In this document: one piece after another, positions 40,552-49,489 of the stretch
How the letters are laid out: each line of letters begins with the position of its first letter
Numbering within the stretch: position 1 is the first letter of the stretch
DNA from: Thermoactinospora rubra
Lineage (GTDB): Bacteria; Actinomycetota; Actinomycetes; Streptosporangiales; Streptosporangiaceae
Assembly (NCBI RefSeq): GCF_002093975.1
Contig: NZ_KZ084330.1
Span: 31,828 to 95,827 of the forward strand
DNA: 64,000 nt
Direction of reading: 5' to 3'
The notes under the pieces: generated by a model
The model's database searches: none
What the model was told of the DNA's origin: nothing
The model's input: only the letters and a program-made list of their open reading frames with translations
Program-made: the position numbers and the translations under genes

Positions 40552-41361
40552 ATGAACTCTGCCGAGGAAGCCGGGCGCACGGTGACGGGTGCGGCGCGCA
40601 GGGCGGCCGACAATCCCGCGCTCGGCAAGCTCGCGCGCGTGGGCTTCGCGGCCCGCGGCGTGCTGTATGCCCTGATCAGCGTGCTCGCCTTACAGATCGC
40701 CTTCGGCCCCGCAGGCAAGGAGGCCGACAAGAACGGCGCCGTCCAGATGATCCAGGAGCAGGGCGGCCTGGGCGAGATCCTCCTGTGGGTGATGACCGTG
40801 GGCCTGGCGGCGCTGGCGGTCTGGCAGGCCGGTGAGGCGCTCTTCAGCCACGGGCGTACCCGGGACAGGGTCGAGTCCGCCCTGCGCTCGGCGTTCTACG
40901 TGCTGCTGGTCGTCTCGCTCTTCGGCCTGCTGACCAACAAGAAGGACGCCGTCCCCTCGACCGACAAGCAGTCCCAGGACGCCACCGCCGCGCTGCTGGA
41001 CCTGCCCGGGGGCCAGATCCTGGCGGCGCTGGCCGGCCTGGGGGTCGTCGCGCTCGGCGTGTACTGGATCCACGAGGGCTGGACCAGGAAGTTCATGCGC
41101 GACATGACGGGCGGCGGCGAGCTGGTGCGGCGCCTGGGCCAGGCGGGCTACATCGCCAGGGGCGTCATCGCCGTCGCGGCCGGCATCCTGATCGGCAGGG
41201 CCGCGATCGCCTTCGACGCCAAGGAGGCCGTCGGCATCGACGGCGCGCTCAAGGCGCTGGCCGAGACGCCGCTGGGCCCGCCGCTGCTGGCCGTGGTCGC
41301 GCTGGGCCTGCTGCTGTTCGCGGCGTACTGCTTCGCCGAGGCCAGGTGGCACCGCACGTGA
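40552..41361 (+). CDS. DUF1206 membrane protein
   Basis: A 269-residue protein with six membrane helices in three repeated two-helix units, each containing a Gly-Arg or Ala-Arg-Gly motif (LARVGFAARGVLYALISVLA, then AFYVLLVVSLFGLL, then GQAGYIARGVIAVAAGILIGRAAIAF). This triplication is the DUF1206 architecture. ATG 40552 is 7 bases from GGAG; ATG 40549 is only 4. It is transcribed alone. Function unknown; a putative stress or membrane-homeostasis role is only a guess. The stop codon lies in the first copy of a 15-base direct repeat. Confidence 0.9.
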   Translation: MNSAEEAGRTVTGAARRAADNPALGKLARVGFAARGVLYALISVLALQIAFGPAGKEADKNGAVQMIQEQGGLGEILLWVMTVGLAALAVWQAGEALFSHGRTRDRVESALRSAFYVLLVVSLFGLLTNKKDAVPSTDKQSQDATAALLDLPGGQILAALAGLGVVALGVYWIHEGWTRKFMRDMTGGGELVRRLGQAGYIARGVIAVAAGILIGRAAIAFDAKEAVGIDGALKALAETPLGPPLLAVVALGLLLFAAYCFAEARWHRT

Positions 41362-41393
41362 GAGCGCCGGACCTGAGAGCACCGCACGTGAGA
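41349..41393. repeat. 15-base direct repeat over the DUF1206 stop codon
   Basis: GCACCGCACGTGAGA at 41349-41363 and again at 41379-41393, a 30-base period. The first copy contains the stop codon. Confidence 0.8.
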
Positions 41394-41495
41394 AAGGAAG
41401 TTCCTACCTTTTCGCGATAATCTCCGCCACCGCCGCCCCGCGTCTCATGACGCCGACCCCATTCGGGGCGTCGCCGAGGCGAGCGGGAGGTCGAC
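41394..41495 (+). promoter_or_regulatory. Promoter region of the RsbW-like gene
   Basis: AGGAAGTTCCT is an 11-base palindrome near 41395, followed by a good -10 hexamer GATAAT near 41414. GGGAGG at 41485-41490 is the ribosome site for GTG 41496. Confidence 0.4.
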
Positions 41496-41936
41496 GTGCC
41501 AGCTTCCGATGTGCCGGCTTCCGACGTGGAGAGCCGGGATCTGGTGGTCCGGTTGCCCGGGGCGCCCGCCCAGGTCTCCCGGGCCAGGACCATCGTGACC
41601 GGCGCGCTGGGCCGCGACCACCCGCTGCACGACGACTGCGTGCTGCTGACCAGCGAGCTGGCCACCAACGCGGTCCTGCACTCCCACTCCGGCGACGGCG
41701 GCGGCTTCACGCTGACCGTGCGCGCCTCCGCCGCAGGGGTCCGGGTCTGCGTCGAGGACGACGGGTCCGACCGTCCGCCGTGCGCCTGCCGTACCGCCCC
41801 GAGGGACACCAGCGGGCGCGGGCTGCCGCTGATCGAGGCGCTCAGCCACCGCTGGGGCTTCTCCCGCGAGGGCGGCTGCAACACCGTCTGGTTCGAGCTG
41901 GTCCACGTGACCGTGCCGCCGCAGTGGAGCCGCTAG
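41496..41936 (+). CDS. RsbW/SpoIIAB-like ATP-binding regulator
   Basis: A 146-residue HATPase_c_2 protein. The N box is LLTSELATNAVLHSHS and the G1 region VCVEDDGSDRPP, followed by GRGLPLIEALSHRWGF (G2). Actinomycetes encode many such proteins as anti-sigma factors or their regulators. Start GTG 41496 has GGGAGG five bases upstream. The first residues are a tandem PASDV duplication (15 bases, two copies). Its stop overlaps that of the convergent LuxR gene by 4 bases. The partner sigma factor or antagonist is not next to it. Confidence 0.88.
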   Translation: MPASDVPASDVESRDLVVRLPGAPAQVSRARTIVTGALGRDHPLHDDCVLLTSELATNAVLHSHSGDGGGFTLTVRASAAGVRVCVEDDGSDRPPCACRTAPRDTSGRGLPLIEALSHRWGFSREGGCNTVWFELVHVTVPPQWSR

Positions 41937-42898
41937 ACCTCCAACCGGCACAACCCCTCGGCGAGGGCCTTGGTGGTGAGCCGGGTACGGCTGTCGCAGC
42001 CCAGCTTGGTGAAGATGTGCTCCAGGTGGGTCGTGACGGTGCGCACGCTCACCACCAGGGCGGCGGCGATCTGCGGGTTGGAGTCGCCCGCCGCGACCCG
42101 CGTGATGACCTCGATCTCCCGGCCGGTCAGGTCGTAGGGCAGCGCGCAGGGCCGCTCGGCCACCACCGCGCCCTGGATCGCGCCCTGGAAGCCCACCGCC
42201 GCCCGCGTCATCCGCACCTCGTGCCACTGGCCGTCCCGGTCCAGCCACAGCCCCGAGCGGCCCAGTTCCCGGGAGTCGATGAAGTCGCGCGCCAGCGCGG
42301 CCATGCCGGGCTCGGCGGCCACGGCCGGCGAGTGCGGCGTTCCCGGCACGTCCCGGCTGACGCCCATCCGGTCGAAGGCCACCGCGCGGAAGCCGGGCGG
42401 CAGCCCCACCGGGTCGACGACGCACCGGGACAGGTCGGTCACGTGGGCGAGCGTCGGCGCGAGCGCGCCCAGCAGCTCGCGCGCCGGGCCGTCGAACGCC
42501 TCGGGCCGGGTGGAGGTGAGGTGCACCAGGCCGGTGTAGCGGCCCTCGGGCAGGAACAGCGGAGCGGTCAGGCCGGACCGCCAGCCGTAGGGCTCCAGGT
42601 GGCGGCGGAAGTAGCGCTCGGTGCCCGGCGCGCGCATGGCCAGCGGCGAGCGGGCGGCCATCGCCTCGCGGTAGGGCGGCAGGCCGGCGTACTCCTCGGC
42701 GGCGTCGGCGTCGATCCTGGCGTGCCCGTCGGCGAGCAGGCTGCGGTGCCGTCCGGTCGCCGGGTCGAAGGCCACGAACTCGTAGGCCTCCAGCGGGATC
42801 ACCCTGCGCAGGGCCCGCATCGCCCCGCGGGCGCCGTCGCGGCGGGCGACGTGGAAGCCCACCTCGGCGAACGCCTGTAACAGGGTCATCTCCGGCAC
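41933..42898 (-). CDS. GAF-like/LuxR-type transcriptional regulator
   Basis: A 321-residue protein. The N-terminal 200 residues look like a GAF-type sensor (LEAYEFVAFDPATGRH, then LTAPLFLPEGRYTGLVHLTS). The C-terminal 65 residues are a LuxR helix-turn-helix: YDLTGREIEVITRVAAGDSNPQIAAALVVSVRTVTTHLEHIFTKLG. There is no receiver Asp motif, so it is probably ligand-regulated. Such GAF-LuxR proteins control diverse actinomycete genes. The target is unknown; the divergent PAP2-like gene is a candidate. Confidence 0.87.
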   Translation of the reverse strand: MPEMTLLQAFAEVGFHVARRDGARGAMRALRRVIPLEAYEFVAFDPATGRHRSLLADGHARIDADAAEEYAGLPPYREAMAARSPLAMRAPGTERYFRRHLEPYGWRSGLTAPLFLPEGRYTGLVHLTSTRPEAFDGPARELLGALAPTLAHVTDLSRCVVDPVGLPPGFRAVAFDRMGVSRDVPGTPHSPAVAAEPGMAALARDFIDSRELGRSGLWLDRDGQWHEVRMTRAAVGFQGAIQGAVVAERPCALPYDLTGREIEVITRVAAGDSNPQIAAALVVSVRTVTTHLEHIFTKLGCDSRTRLTTKALAEGLCRLEV

Positions 42899-43005
42899 GA
42901 TCCTTTATAACACGGCACTTTCCTTCTTCGCCGTGCTGAGAGAGAAGAGAAATTTCGCCCCCTGGCCGGTCAGGGCTCGCGGCCTGTCGAAGATCGGCCG
43001 GGCGC

Positions 43006-43011
43006 TAGGCT
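43006..43011 (+). promoter_or_regulatory. Candidate -10 hexamer TAGGCT, leaderless PAP2-like gene
   Basis: Eight bases before GTG 43020. Confidence 0.45.
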
Positions 43012-43019
43012 GGCGTGCC

Positions 43020-43634
43020 GTGACGGGCGAGGGCAAGGCTTGGGCCGACGCTTTGGCAGGCCGGGTGGCGCACTGGACGACCGAGCTGTTCGCCCCCCAG
43101 GTGCTGGTCATCGCCCTGCCGCCGGTCGTGGGCCTCCTCGCGCGCGGCTGGGCGGGCGCCGCCTGGGGGCTGGTCGCCTCGCTGCTGTGCGGGGGCGTCC
43201 CGGCCACGGTGATCGCGCTGGGCGTCCGCGCGGGCCGCCTGGACTCCCGCCACCTGGTGGACCGGTCCCGCCGCACCGTCCCGCTGCTCAGCGCGCTGCT
43301 GGCGGTGGTGGCCACCCTGGTGCTGCTGGTGCTGCTCGGCGCGCCCACGCTGCTGGTCGCCACGGTCACCGCCATGCTGGCCGCCCTGGCCGTGACGGTC
43401 CCGGTGACGCTGCGCTGGAAGATCTCCTTCCACGCCGCCGTCTCCGCGGGCACCGTGGTGGTCTTCGCCCACGTCCTGCCGCCGCCGCCCACGGTCGTGA
43501 CCGGCGCGGCGCTGGTGGCGCTGATCTGCTGGGCCCGCGTGCGGCTGACGCACCACACGCCCGCTCAGGTCGTCGCGGGCGCCCTGGCCGGCGTCGGTAC
43601 GGCCTGGCCCACGCTGGCGGCGTTCGGCCTGTAA
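43020..43634 (+). CDS. PAP2-superfamily-like membrane phosphatase
   Basis: A 204-residue protein with five or six membrane helices. The C-terminal part resembles the PAP2 core: KISFHAAVSAGTV in place of the PSGH motif and ARVRLTHHTPAQVVAGALAG for the SRxxxxxHxxxDVxxG motif. The Asp is replaced by Gln-Val and the PSGH is degenerate, so activity is uncertain. Start GTG 43020 is leaderless-type; the frame is open to 42933. It is convergent with the NCS1 permease (14 bases between stops). Confidence 0.75.
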   Translation: MTGEGKAWADALAGRVAHWTTELFAPQVLVIALPPVVGLLARGWAGAAWGLVASLLCGGVPATVIALGVRAGRLDSRHLVDRSRRTVPLLSALLAVVATLVLLVLLGAPTLLVATVTAMLAALAVTVPVTLRWKISFHAAVSAGTVVVFAHVLPPPPTVVTGAALVALICWARVRLTHHTPAQVVAGALAGVGTAWPTLAAFGL

Positions 43635-43648
43635 AGATCCCTGATGGC

Positions 43649-45097
43649 TCACAGCCTGGAGGCCGACGGGGGCCGCCAGACCAGCGTGATGACGAAGTAC
43701 AGCAGCCCGGCCAGCACGAGCGCGATCACCACGCCGATGTTGGCGCTGCCGAACGTGCCCTGCCTGAGCTCCTCGCTCATCAGGAAGCCGACGAGCTTGG
43801 CGATGTTCGGGTCGGAGGAGGTGATCAGGCCCAGCCCCACGACCGAGGCGGCGACCAGCGAGATCACCCCGGGCCAGTTCACCGCCGGGCCGCCGGGGCG
43901 CAGCAGCCGCTCGTCGTAGCCGCGCCCGCCGTCGCGCCAGCGCCACATGTCCACCAGGAAAACCGCCACCCACGCGGCCATGACCACCCCGATGATCGCC
44001 AGGAACGCCTGGAACGTCCACAGGAAGTTGGCCGACACGAACAGCAGGTAGTACCCGGCCAGCACCATCAGCACGCCGTCGACCAGCACCGCGTAGTGCC
44101 GCCGGATCGGCACGCCCAGCGCCAGCATCGACAGGCCGGAGGAGTAGATGTCCATGATCGCCCCGGCCAGGAACCCGCCGATGGCGGCCAGCAGGTACGG
44201 CAGCAGGAACCACGTCGGCAGCGCCGCCGCCAGCGCGCCGACGGGGTCGCTCCCGGCGTTCTCGGCCAGCTTGGGATCGCCGCCCGCCAGCAGCACGCCG
44301 AACACGAGCAGCACCATCGGCGGCACCGCCCCGCCGATCGCCGTCCACAGGGCGACCGACCGCGGCCTGGAGTCCACCGGCAGGTAGCGGGAGTAGTCGG
44401 CGCCGCAGTTCACCCAGCCCAGGCCGAGCAGCGTCATGGCGAAGACGACCCCGCCCAGCCACGCGCCCGCGCCGCCGGTGGCCGGCAGGGAGGTGCCGAG
44501 CCTGGGCGCCATGAGGGCCATGTAGACGACCGTGAGCACGATGAAGGCGTAGGTGAGGTAGCGCTGCACGCGCATGATCATGGCGTGGCCGTACACCCCG
44601 ACGACGATCGTCACGAGCGCCGCCACGGCGAAGCACAGGCCCAGGGCGGCGGTGGTGGGCGTCCCGTCGGCCCGGGCGAAGGCGCCGGGGGCGAGGCGCG
44701 CGAGGATGGCCGCGCCGCCCTGCGCCGACAGGGTCACCAGGACGGTCTCCCAGCCGACGTTGGAGACGTAGGAGAACAGCGTCGGCAGCTTGTTGCCCTG
44801 GACGCCGTACGGCGCGCGGCCCAGCGTCATCGTCGGCACGCCGGTCCTGGCGCCCGCCACGGCCACCAGGCCGACGAGGGCGAAGGACAGCAGGTACCCC
44901 AGCGCGCCGGTGAGCACCGCGGGCAGCACGCCCAGGCCGAGGCCGACGATGTAGACGCCGAACGCGACCCCGAACAGCGACAGGTTCGCCGCCGCCCACG
45001 GCCACACCAGGTCGAACGGCCTGCCTCGCCGTTCGGCCACGGGAACGGCGTTGATGCCGTTCTGCTCCACGCTGAGTGCCGGGGCGGTGCTCTGCAT
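43649..45097 (-). CDS. NCS1 nucleobase:cation symporter (cytosine/purine permease)
   Basis: A 482-residue permease with twelve membrane helices. It has the NCS1 N-terminal WPWAAANLSLFGVAFGVY region and internal GVQGNKLPTLFSYVSNVGWETV and GWVNCGADYSRYLP, with the residues usually at the substrate site. Substrate is probably cytosine, a purine, allantoin or a related heterocycle. ATG 45097 is 7 bases after TAACGT on the minus strand, so it is probably transcribed on its own and not from the peptidase operon 56 bases upstream. Confidence 0.92.
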   Translation of the reverse strand: MQSTAPALSVEQNGINAVPVAERRGRPFDLVWPWAAANLSLFGVAFGVYIVGLGLGVLPAVLTGALGYLLSFALVGLVAVAGARTGVPTMTLGRAPYGVQGNKLPTLFSYVSNVGWETVLVTLSAQGGAAILARLAPGAFARADGTPTTAALGLCFAVAALVTIVVGVYGHAMIMRVQRYLTYAFIVLTVVYMALMAPRLGTSLPATGGAGAWLGGVVFAMTLLGLGWVNCGADYSRYLPVDSRPRSVALWTAIGGAVPPMVLLVFGVLLAGGDPKLAENAGSDPVGALAAALPTWFLLPYLLAAIGGFLAGAIMDIYSSGLSMLALGVPIRRHYAVLVDGVLMVLAGYYLLFVSANFLWTFQAFLAIIGVVMAAWVAVFLVDMWRWRDGGRGYDERLLRPGGPAVNWPGVISLVAASVVGLGLITSSDPNIAKLVGFLMSEELRQGTFGSANIGVVIALVLAGLLYFVITLVWRPPSASRL

Positions 45098-45104
45098 GAT
45101 CGGG

Positions 45105-45110
45105 ACGTTA
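45105..45110 (-). promoter_or_regulatory. Candidate -10 hexamer TAACGT, leaderless NCS1 gene
   Basis: Minus strand, 7 bases before ATG 45097. Confidence 0.5.
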
Positions 45111-45153
45111 CACCTGGGGCTGACGATGGGCCAGAGCCGCCCCCGGCCCCTGG

Positions 45154-46422
45154 TCACGCAGCGGTGAGCAGCCGCGTGAGCACCCGCGTGCCGAACTCCA
45201 GCCCCTCCACCGGCACCCGCTCGTCCTTGCCGTGGAACATCCCGAAGTAGTCCAGGTCCGGCCGCAGCATGAGCGGCGCGAAGCCGTACCCCTTGATGCC
45301 GATCCGCGCGAAGGACTTCGCGTCGGTCCCCCCGCTCATCACGTACGGCACGGGCCGCGCCAGCGGGTCCTCGGCCGCCAGCGCCGCCGCCAGCTCGTCG
45401 AAGAACGGCGACGGGTAGGGCGCGGAGGGCGCCTCCTCCAGGTTGACGAACTCCCGCGTGATCTTGGGGCCGAGCAGCGAGTCGATCGTCTCCAGGAACT
45501 CCTCGCGCAACCCCGGCAGGTACCGCCCGTCGACGTGCGCCTCGGCGGTCGACGGCACCACGTTGACCTTGTAGCCCGCCTCCAGCATGGTCGGGTTGGC
45601 CGAGTTGCGGATCTGCCCCTTGAACAGCGCGCCCAGCCCGCCCAGCCGTTCGGCCTCGGCGTCCAGGCGGTCCAGGTCGACGGGCTGCCCGGTGATGTCG
45701 CCCAGCGCCCGGATGAGCGCCGCGACCGACGGCGTGAGCCGTACCGGCCAGGTGTGCGAGGCGATCCGCGACAGGGCGTGCACCAGCGTGGCGACCGGGT
45801 TGTCCACCGCGGGCCGGGAGCCGTGCCCGGCCACGCCGTGCGCGGTGAGCTTCATCCACGCGGTGCCGCGCTCGCCGACCGCGATGGGGTAGACCCGCAC
45901 GTCCCCGGCGGCGACGCTGAATCCGCCCGACTCGCTGATCGCCTCGCTCACCCCGTCGAACAGGTCGCGGTGCTCGGCCACGGCGTGGCGGGAGCCGTAG
46001 TCGCCCGTGGCCTCCTCGTCGGCCAGGAAGGCGACCACCACGTCCCGCCTGGGCCGCACCCCGCGGGCGGCCAGGTCGAGCACGGTGGCGAGCGTCATCG
46101 CGCAGGAGCCCTTCATGTCCACCGCGCCCCTGCCGTACACGCAGCCGTCGACGATCTCGCCGGAGAAGGGGTGCAGGCGCCACTCGCCCGGGTCGGCGGG
46201 CACCACGTCGAGGTGGCCGTGGATGAGCAGCGCGTCGGGGGAGTCGCCCTCCAGGCGCGCCACCACCGTCGTGCGCCGGGGCGCCGACTCGAACACCACG
46301 GGCTCGATCCCGGCGTCGGCCAGCAGCGTGGCCACGTACTCGGCGGCGGGCCGCTCGCCGGAGCCCGGATTGGTGGTGTCGTAGCGGATGAGGTCGGAAC
46401 AGATCTCAGCCACGGATTTCAC
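45154..46422 (-). CDS. M20-family metallopeptidase (ArgE/DapE-like)
   Basis: A 422-residue zinc exopeptidase or deacylase. Motifs in order: LLIHGHLDVVPAD (His and Asp), GRGAVDMKGSCA (bridging Asp), FLADEEATGDYGSRH (catalytic Glu and metal Glu), a lid with GVAGHGSRPAVDNP, and a final His in SGGTDAKSF and beyond. It could be a dipeptidase, carboxypeptidase or N-acyl-amino-acid deacylase. GTG 46422 overlaps the S9 peptidase stop (GTGA). Last in the three-peptidase operon. Confidence 0.92.
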   Translation of the reverse strand: MKSVAEICSDLIRYDTTNPGSGERPAAEYVATLLADAGIEPVVFESAPRRTTVVARLEGDSPDALLIHGHLDVVPADPGEWRLHPFSGEIVDGCVYGRGAVDMKGSCAMTLATVLDLAARGVRPRRDVVVAFLADEEATGDYGSRHAVAEHRDLFDGVSEAISESGGFSVAAGDVRVYPIAVGERGTAWMKLTAHGVAGHGSRPAVDNPVATLVHALSRIASHTWPVRLTPSVAALIRALGDITGQPVDLDRLDAEAERLGGLGALFKGQIRNSANPTMLEAGYKVNVVPSTAEAHVDGRYLPGLREEFLETIDSLLGPKITREFVNLEEAPSAPYPSPFFDELAAALAAEDPLARPVPYVMSGGTDAKSFARIGIKGYGFAPLMLRPDLDYFGMFHGKDERVPVEGLEFGTRVLTRLLTAA

Positions 46423-48260
46423 GCGAAACCCCCGAAAACGCGGTCGTAGAAGGCCAGCTCGGCCTCGAGTACGGCGACGATAGTCTCTTCCCTGCGCCAG
46501 CCGTGCTGCTCGCCCGGGAAGGTGTGCAAGGTGCACTCTTTGCCATGTTTGGTGAGTTCGGCGGTGAACCGCTCGGCCTGCGCCACGTCCACGATGGCGT
46601 CCTCCAGGCCGTGGAACATCAGGCACGGCCCGCTCGCCTGGGCCGCGTGCAACAGCGGCGAGCGCTCGGTGTAGCGGTCGCGGGCGGCGGGCAGCGGGCC
46701 GATGAGCCCGTCCAGGTAGCGCGACTCGAAGTCGTGCGTCTCGGCCGCCCAGCTCTCCGGATCGGTGATCGCGTAGTGCGCGACCCCGCACGCGAACACG
46801 TCGGTGTGCACGAGCGCCGCGACCGTGGTCCAGCCGCCCGCGCTGCCGCCGCGGACGGCGATCCTGGCCGCGTCGGCCCGCCCGAGCGCCACCAGGCCGC
46901 GGGCGACCTTGGCGCAGTCCTCGACGTCGACGACGCCCCACTGGTGGCGCAGCCGTTCCCGGTAGGCCCTGCCGTACCCGGTGGACCCGCCGTAGTTGAC
47001 CACCGCCACGCCCAGGCCGCGGCTGGTGAAGTAGGCCACCTCCAGGTCCAGCACCGGGGGGCGGCTGCTGGTCGGGCCGCCGTGGACGAACAGCACGTAC
47101 GGCCGGGTCGAGGCGTCCTGGGCGTACAGGTGCACGTGGACGCCCTCGATGACGGCCGGCTCGGGGACCGGCAGCAGCGACCGGTCGGGCAGCGGCTTGG
47201 ACGCGGACACCACCGTGTGCTCGCCGTCGTCCAGCCGCACCGCCGTCACCTGGGCCGGGGTGTACGGCGAAGCCGCCACGCCCACCGCCACGCCGTCGGC
47301 CGCCGAGACGGTGCCGTACCAGTGGGTGGCCGGGCCGCCGAGGTCGGTCAGCTCGCCGGTGTCCGGATCGAGTACGCCCAGGCGCTTGCCGTCGGCGGTG
47401 CCGTAGACGGTCACGAGCCTGGACCCGGCGACGGCGAACCAGGTGCCGCCGAGCTTCCACGGCGCGTCGCCGAACTCCATCGGCAGCGGGGCCAGGTTGC
47501 GCCGCCGCCCGTCGAGGGTCACGTGGTGGACGTTCCACCAGCCGGTGGCGTCGGTCACGGCGTAGAGCGAGCCGTCGTCGCGCCACTCGGCCTGTACGAC
47601 GGATTCGGCGGGCCCGCCCGCGATCACCCGGCGTTCGCCGGGGGAGTCCAGCGGAGCCACGCACAGCTCGGTGCCGTCCCAGGGCATGTTGGGGTGGTCC
47701 CAGCCGATCCAGGCGACGTGCCGGCCGTCGGGGGACAGGCGGGGGTTCATGAGGAAGCGGTGCGCCCGCACGAGCACGCGCACCGGGCCGCCGTCGAGCG
47801 GGACGGCGACGAGGTCGCGGACGTCCTCGATCTCCCTGACCGCCCACACCTCCTGCCTGCCGGGCGGCAGGCAGAGGTCGGCGTACCGGCTCGGCCCCTC
47901 CGGCGTCAGCGGCACCGGCTCGCCGCCCGGGTCCAGGCGGTGGAGCCGCTGGTCGCCCCAGTGGGTGAAGACCAGCCCTCCTCCCGGCAGGGGCCGCCAG
48001 GACCGCCCGCCGTACTCGATGACGCGGTTGCGGGCGTTCCAGCCCGGCGGCAGGACGTCGTGGCGGCGGCCGTCGGGCGTCCGGCGCACCACGCACCGGC
48101 GTCCGGCCTCGTGGGGGCGCGGCTCGTCCCACCAGACCTCCAGCCCGGCGGGGGTGGGCACGGCCTCCACCCACAGGGGGCTGCCGTCGGTTCTCGCCAC
48201 GTCGATCGCTCGGATCGTGTCGGGGGTCGTGTCGGGGGTCGTGTCGGGAGTCATCGTCAC
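46419..48260 (-). CDS. S9-family prolyl oligopeptidase-like serine peptidase
   Basis: A 613-residue enzyme. The N-terminal beta-propeller (to about 360) has repeated blades with WxPDG-type motifs (RLSPDGRHVAWIGWDHPNM). The C-terminal alpha/beta-hydrolase domain has the nucleophile Ser near residue 475 in VRGGSAGGWTT, Asp in LEDAIVD and His in GEQHGW. No signal peptide, so it is cytoplasmic and acts on short peptides. The start could be GTG 48260 (overlapping the C39 stop) or ATG 48254; the first residues are a threefold PDTT tandem repeat. Confidence 0.9.
   Translation of the reverse strand: MTMTPDTTPDTTPDTIRAIDVARTDGSPLWVEAVPTPAGLEVWWDEPRPHEAGRRCVVRRTPDGRRHDVLPPGWNARNRVIEYGGRSWRPLPGGGLVFTHWGDQRLHRLDPGGEPVPLTPEGPSRYADLCLPPGRQEVWAVREIEDVRDLVAVPLDGGPVRVLVRAHRFLMNPRLSPDGRHVAWIGWDHPNMPWDGTELCVAPLDSPGERRVIAGGPAESVVQAEWRDDGSLYAVTDATGWWNVHHVTLDGRRRNLAPLPMEFGDAPWKLGGTWFAVAGSRLVTVYGTADGKRLGVLDPDTGELTDLGGPATHWYGTVSAADGVAVGVAASPYTPAQVTAVRLDDGEHTVVSASKPLPDRSLLPVPEPAVIEGVHVHLYAQDASTRPYVLFVHGGPTSSRPPVLDLEVAYFTSRGLGVAVVNYGGSTGYGRAYRERLRHQWGVVDVEDCAKVARGLVALGRADAARIAVRGGSAGGWTTVAALVHTDVFACGVAHYAITDPESWAAETHDFESRYLDGLIGPLPAARDRYTERSPLLHAAQASGPCLMFHGLEDAIVDVAQAERFTAELTKHGKECTLHTFPGEQHGWRREETIVAVLEAELAFYDRVFGGFA
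48217..48252. repeat. 12-base tandem repeat at the S9 peptidase 5' end
   Basis: GTGTCGGGGGTC occurs three times in a row (48217-48228, 48229-48240, 48241-48252, the last with one change), encoding the Pro-Asp-Thr-Thr repeats just after the start. Confidence 0.85.
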
Positions 48261-49402
48261 CATGTGCCGTCGGAAGGGGGAAGGGGCGTCCCGGGCGGGT
48301 GGATCACGTACGCGATCCCGCCGCTGCCGGAGCTTCTGAGCCACACGTTCTCGAATGCTGCCCGCGGATACACGCGCCTCACGCCCGAGTCGCCGGGCGC
48401 GGCCGGGTCGTTGGCGATCACGTCGCCCTCGCGGGTGAAGCCGGCGACGACCATGATGTGGCCGCCGGTGGAGTACCCGGCGCCGGGCAGCTCGTGCTCC
48501 CTGAACGACTGCGAGGTGATCACCGGGATGCCGGCGGCGACGAGCCGCTCCAGCTCACGCAGCGAGCGCAGCCGCGTCACCAGGCCGTCCAGGCCGTAGC
48601 GCCCGGCGTAGGCCACGCCGAAGGACCAGTTGCCGGTGCCCTGGTAGCTGTGGTCGTAGGTGCCGCCCGCGGCGTGGTCCACCGCCGGGCAGGGGTCCTG
48701 CGGCGGCACCCACGCCAGCTCCTCGGGGCCCGGCCCCCGCCCCCAGTAGGCCATCACCATGGCGAGCGAGGCGGGGCCGCACCAGTTCTGCCCGCCGCCG
48801 TCCCACTGCGGGAAGTGCCCGGCGTGCGCCTGCTGCGACAGGCGCGGCACGTCCAGGGCGACGCCGCGGCCCGGTCCGGGAGGGCTCACCGGTACGGCGG
48901 AGCGGTACGGCACGGCGGAGGCCATCACGGCCAGCCGCTCGACACGCACGCCCGAGCCGTACATCGTCACGCGCACCCGGTAGGCCTCGACGGGGCGGCG
49001 GGCCACGAAGGTGTCGACCGCCACGTCCCCGTCCTCGTCGCCCTGGCCGGGCACCGACGTGCGGTGGACGTCGCCGTCGCCCTCGGCCCAGCGGCCCATG
49101 CTGTACCACTTGGTGGTCCGCCCCGCCGCCGTCCTGGCCTGCAGCTCGACCTCCAGCCAGCCGCCCGGCCGGGTGCGCGCGGTCCACGACGCCACCAGCT
49201 CGGTGGCGGGGAAGCCGACGGGCGTCTCCTCGCTGGTCCAGCGCAGCGTCGGCCAGGTGGCCGCGCCGTCGCCGAACGGGTCGGCGACGCGGGCCGTACC
49301 GGCCTCCAGCGGCTCGGCCACCGTGAAGCGGCGGACGGCCACGCCGGCGAGATCGACGGTGAGCACCAGGCCGATTGTGGCGTGCGGCCAGGTGAAGGGC
49401 AT
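48257..49402 (-). CDS. C39-like cysteine peptidase family protein
   Basis: A 381-residue protein. Residues 1-190 are beta-rich, with no known domain assigned by eye. Residues 195-370 are a Peptidase_C39_2-type papain-like fold: catalytic Cys in QNWCGPASLAMVMAYWG, His in GYSTGGHIMVVAGF and Asp/Asn in VIANDPAAPG. No signal peptide is visible from ATG 49402; an in-frame extension exists but is antisense to the next gene. It is first in the operon and co-translated with the S9 gene. A peptide or peptidoglycan substrate is likely, but not shown. Confidence 0.82.
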   Translation of the reverse strand: MPFTWPHATIGLVLTVDLAGVAVRRFTVAEPLEAGTARVADPFGDGAATWPTLRWTSEETPVGFPATELVASWTARTRPGGWLEVELQARTAAGRTTKWYSMGRWAEGDGDVHRTSVPGQGDEDGDVAVDTFVARRPVEAYRVRVTMYGSGVRVERLAVMASAVPYRSAVPVSPPGPGRGVALDVPRLSQQAHAGHFPQWDGGGQNWCGPASLAMVMAYWGRGPGPEELAWVPPQDPCPAVDHAAGGTYDHSYQGTGNWSFGVAYAGRYGLDGLVTRLRSLRELERLVAAGIPVITSQSFREHELPGAGYSTGGHIMVVAGFTREGDVIANDPAAPGDSGVRRVYPRAAFENVWLRSSGSGGIAYVIHPPGTPLPPSDGTW

Positions 49403-49489
49403 CGGACGGTTTACGTACTCCCCGCGGAGTAGGCCACGCGCCTCCCGCCGTGGGATGTCCCCGGCCGCGGCCGGGACCAGGGTGTGGCC

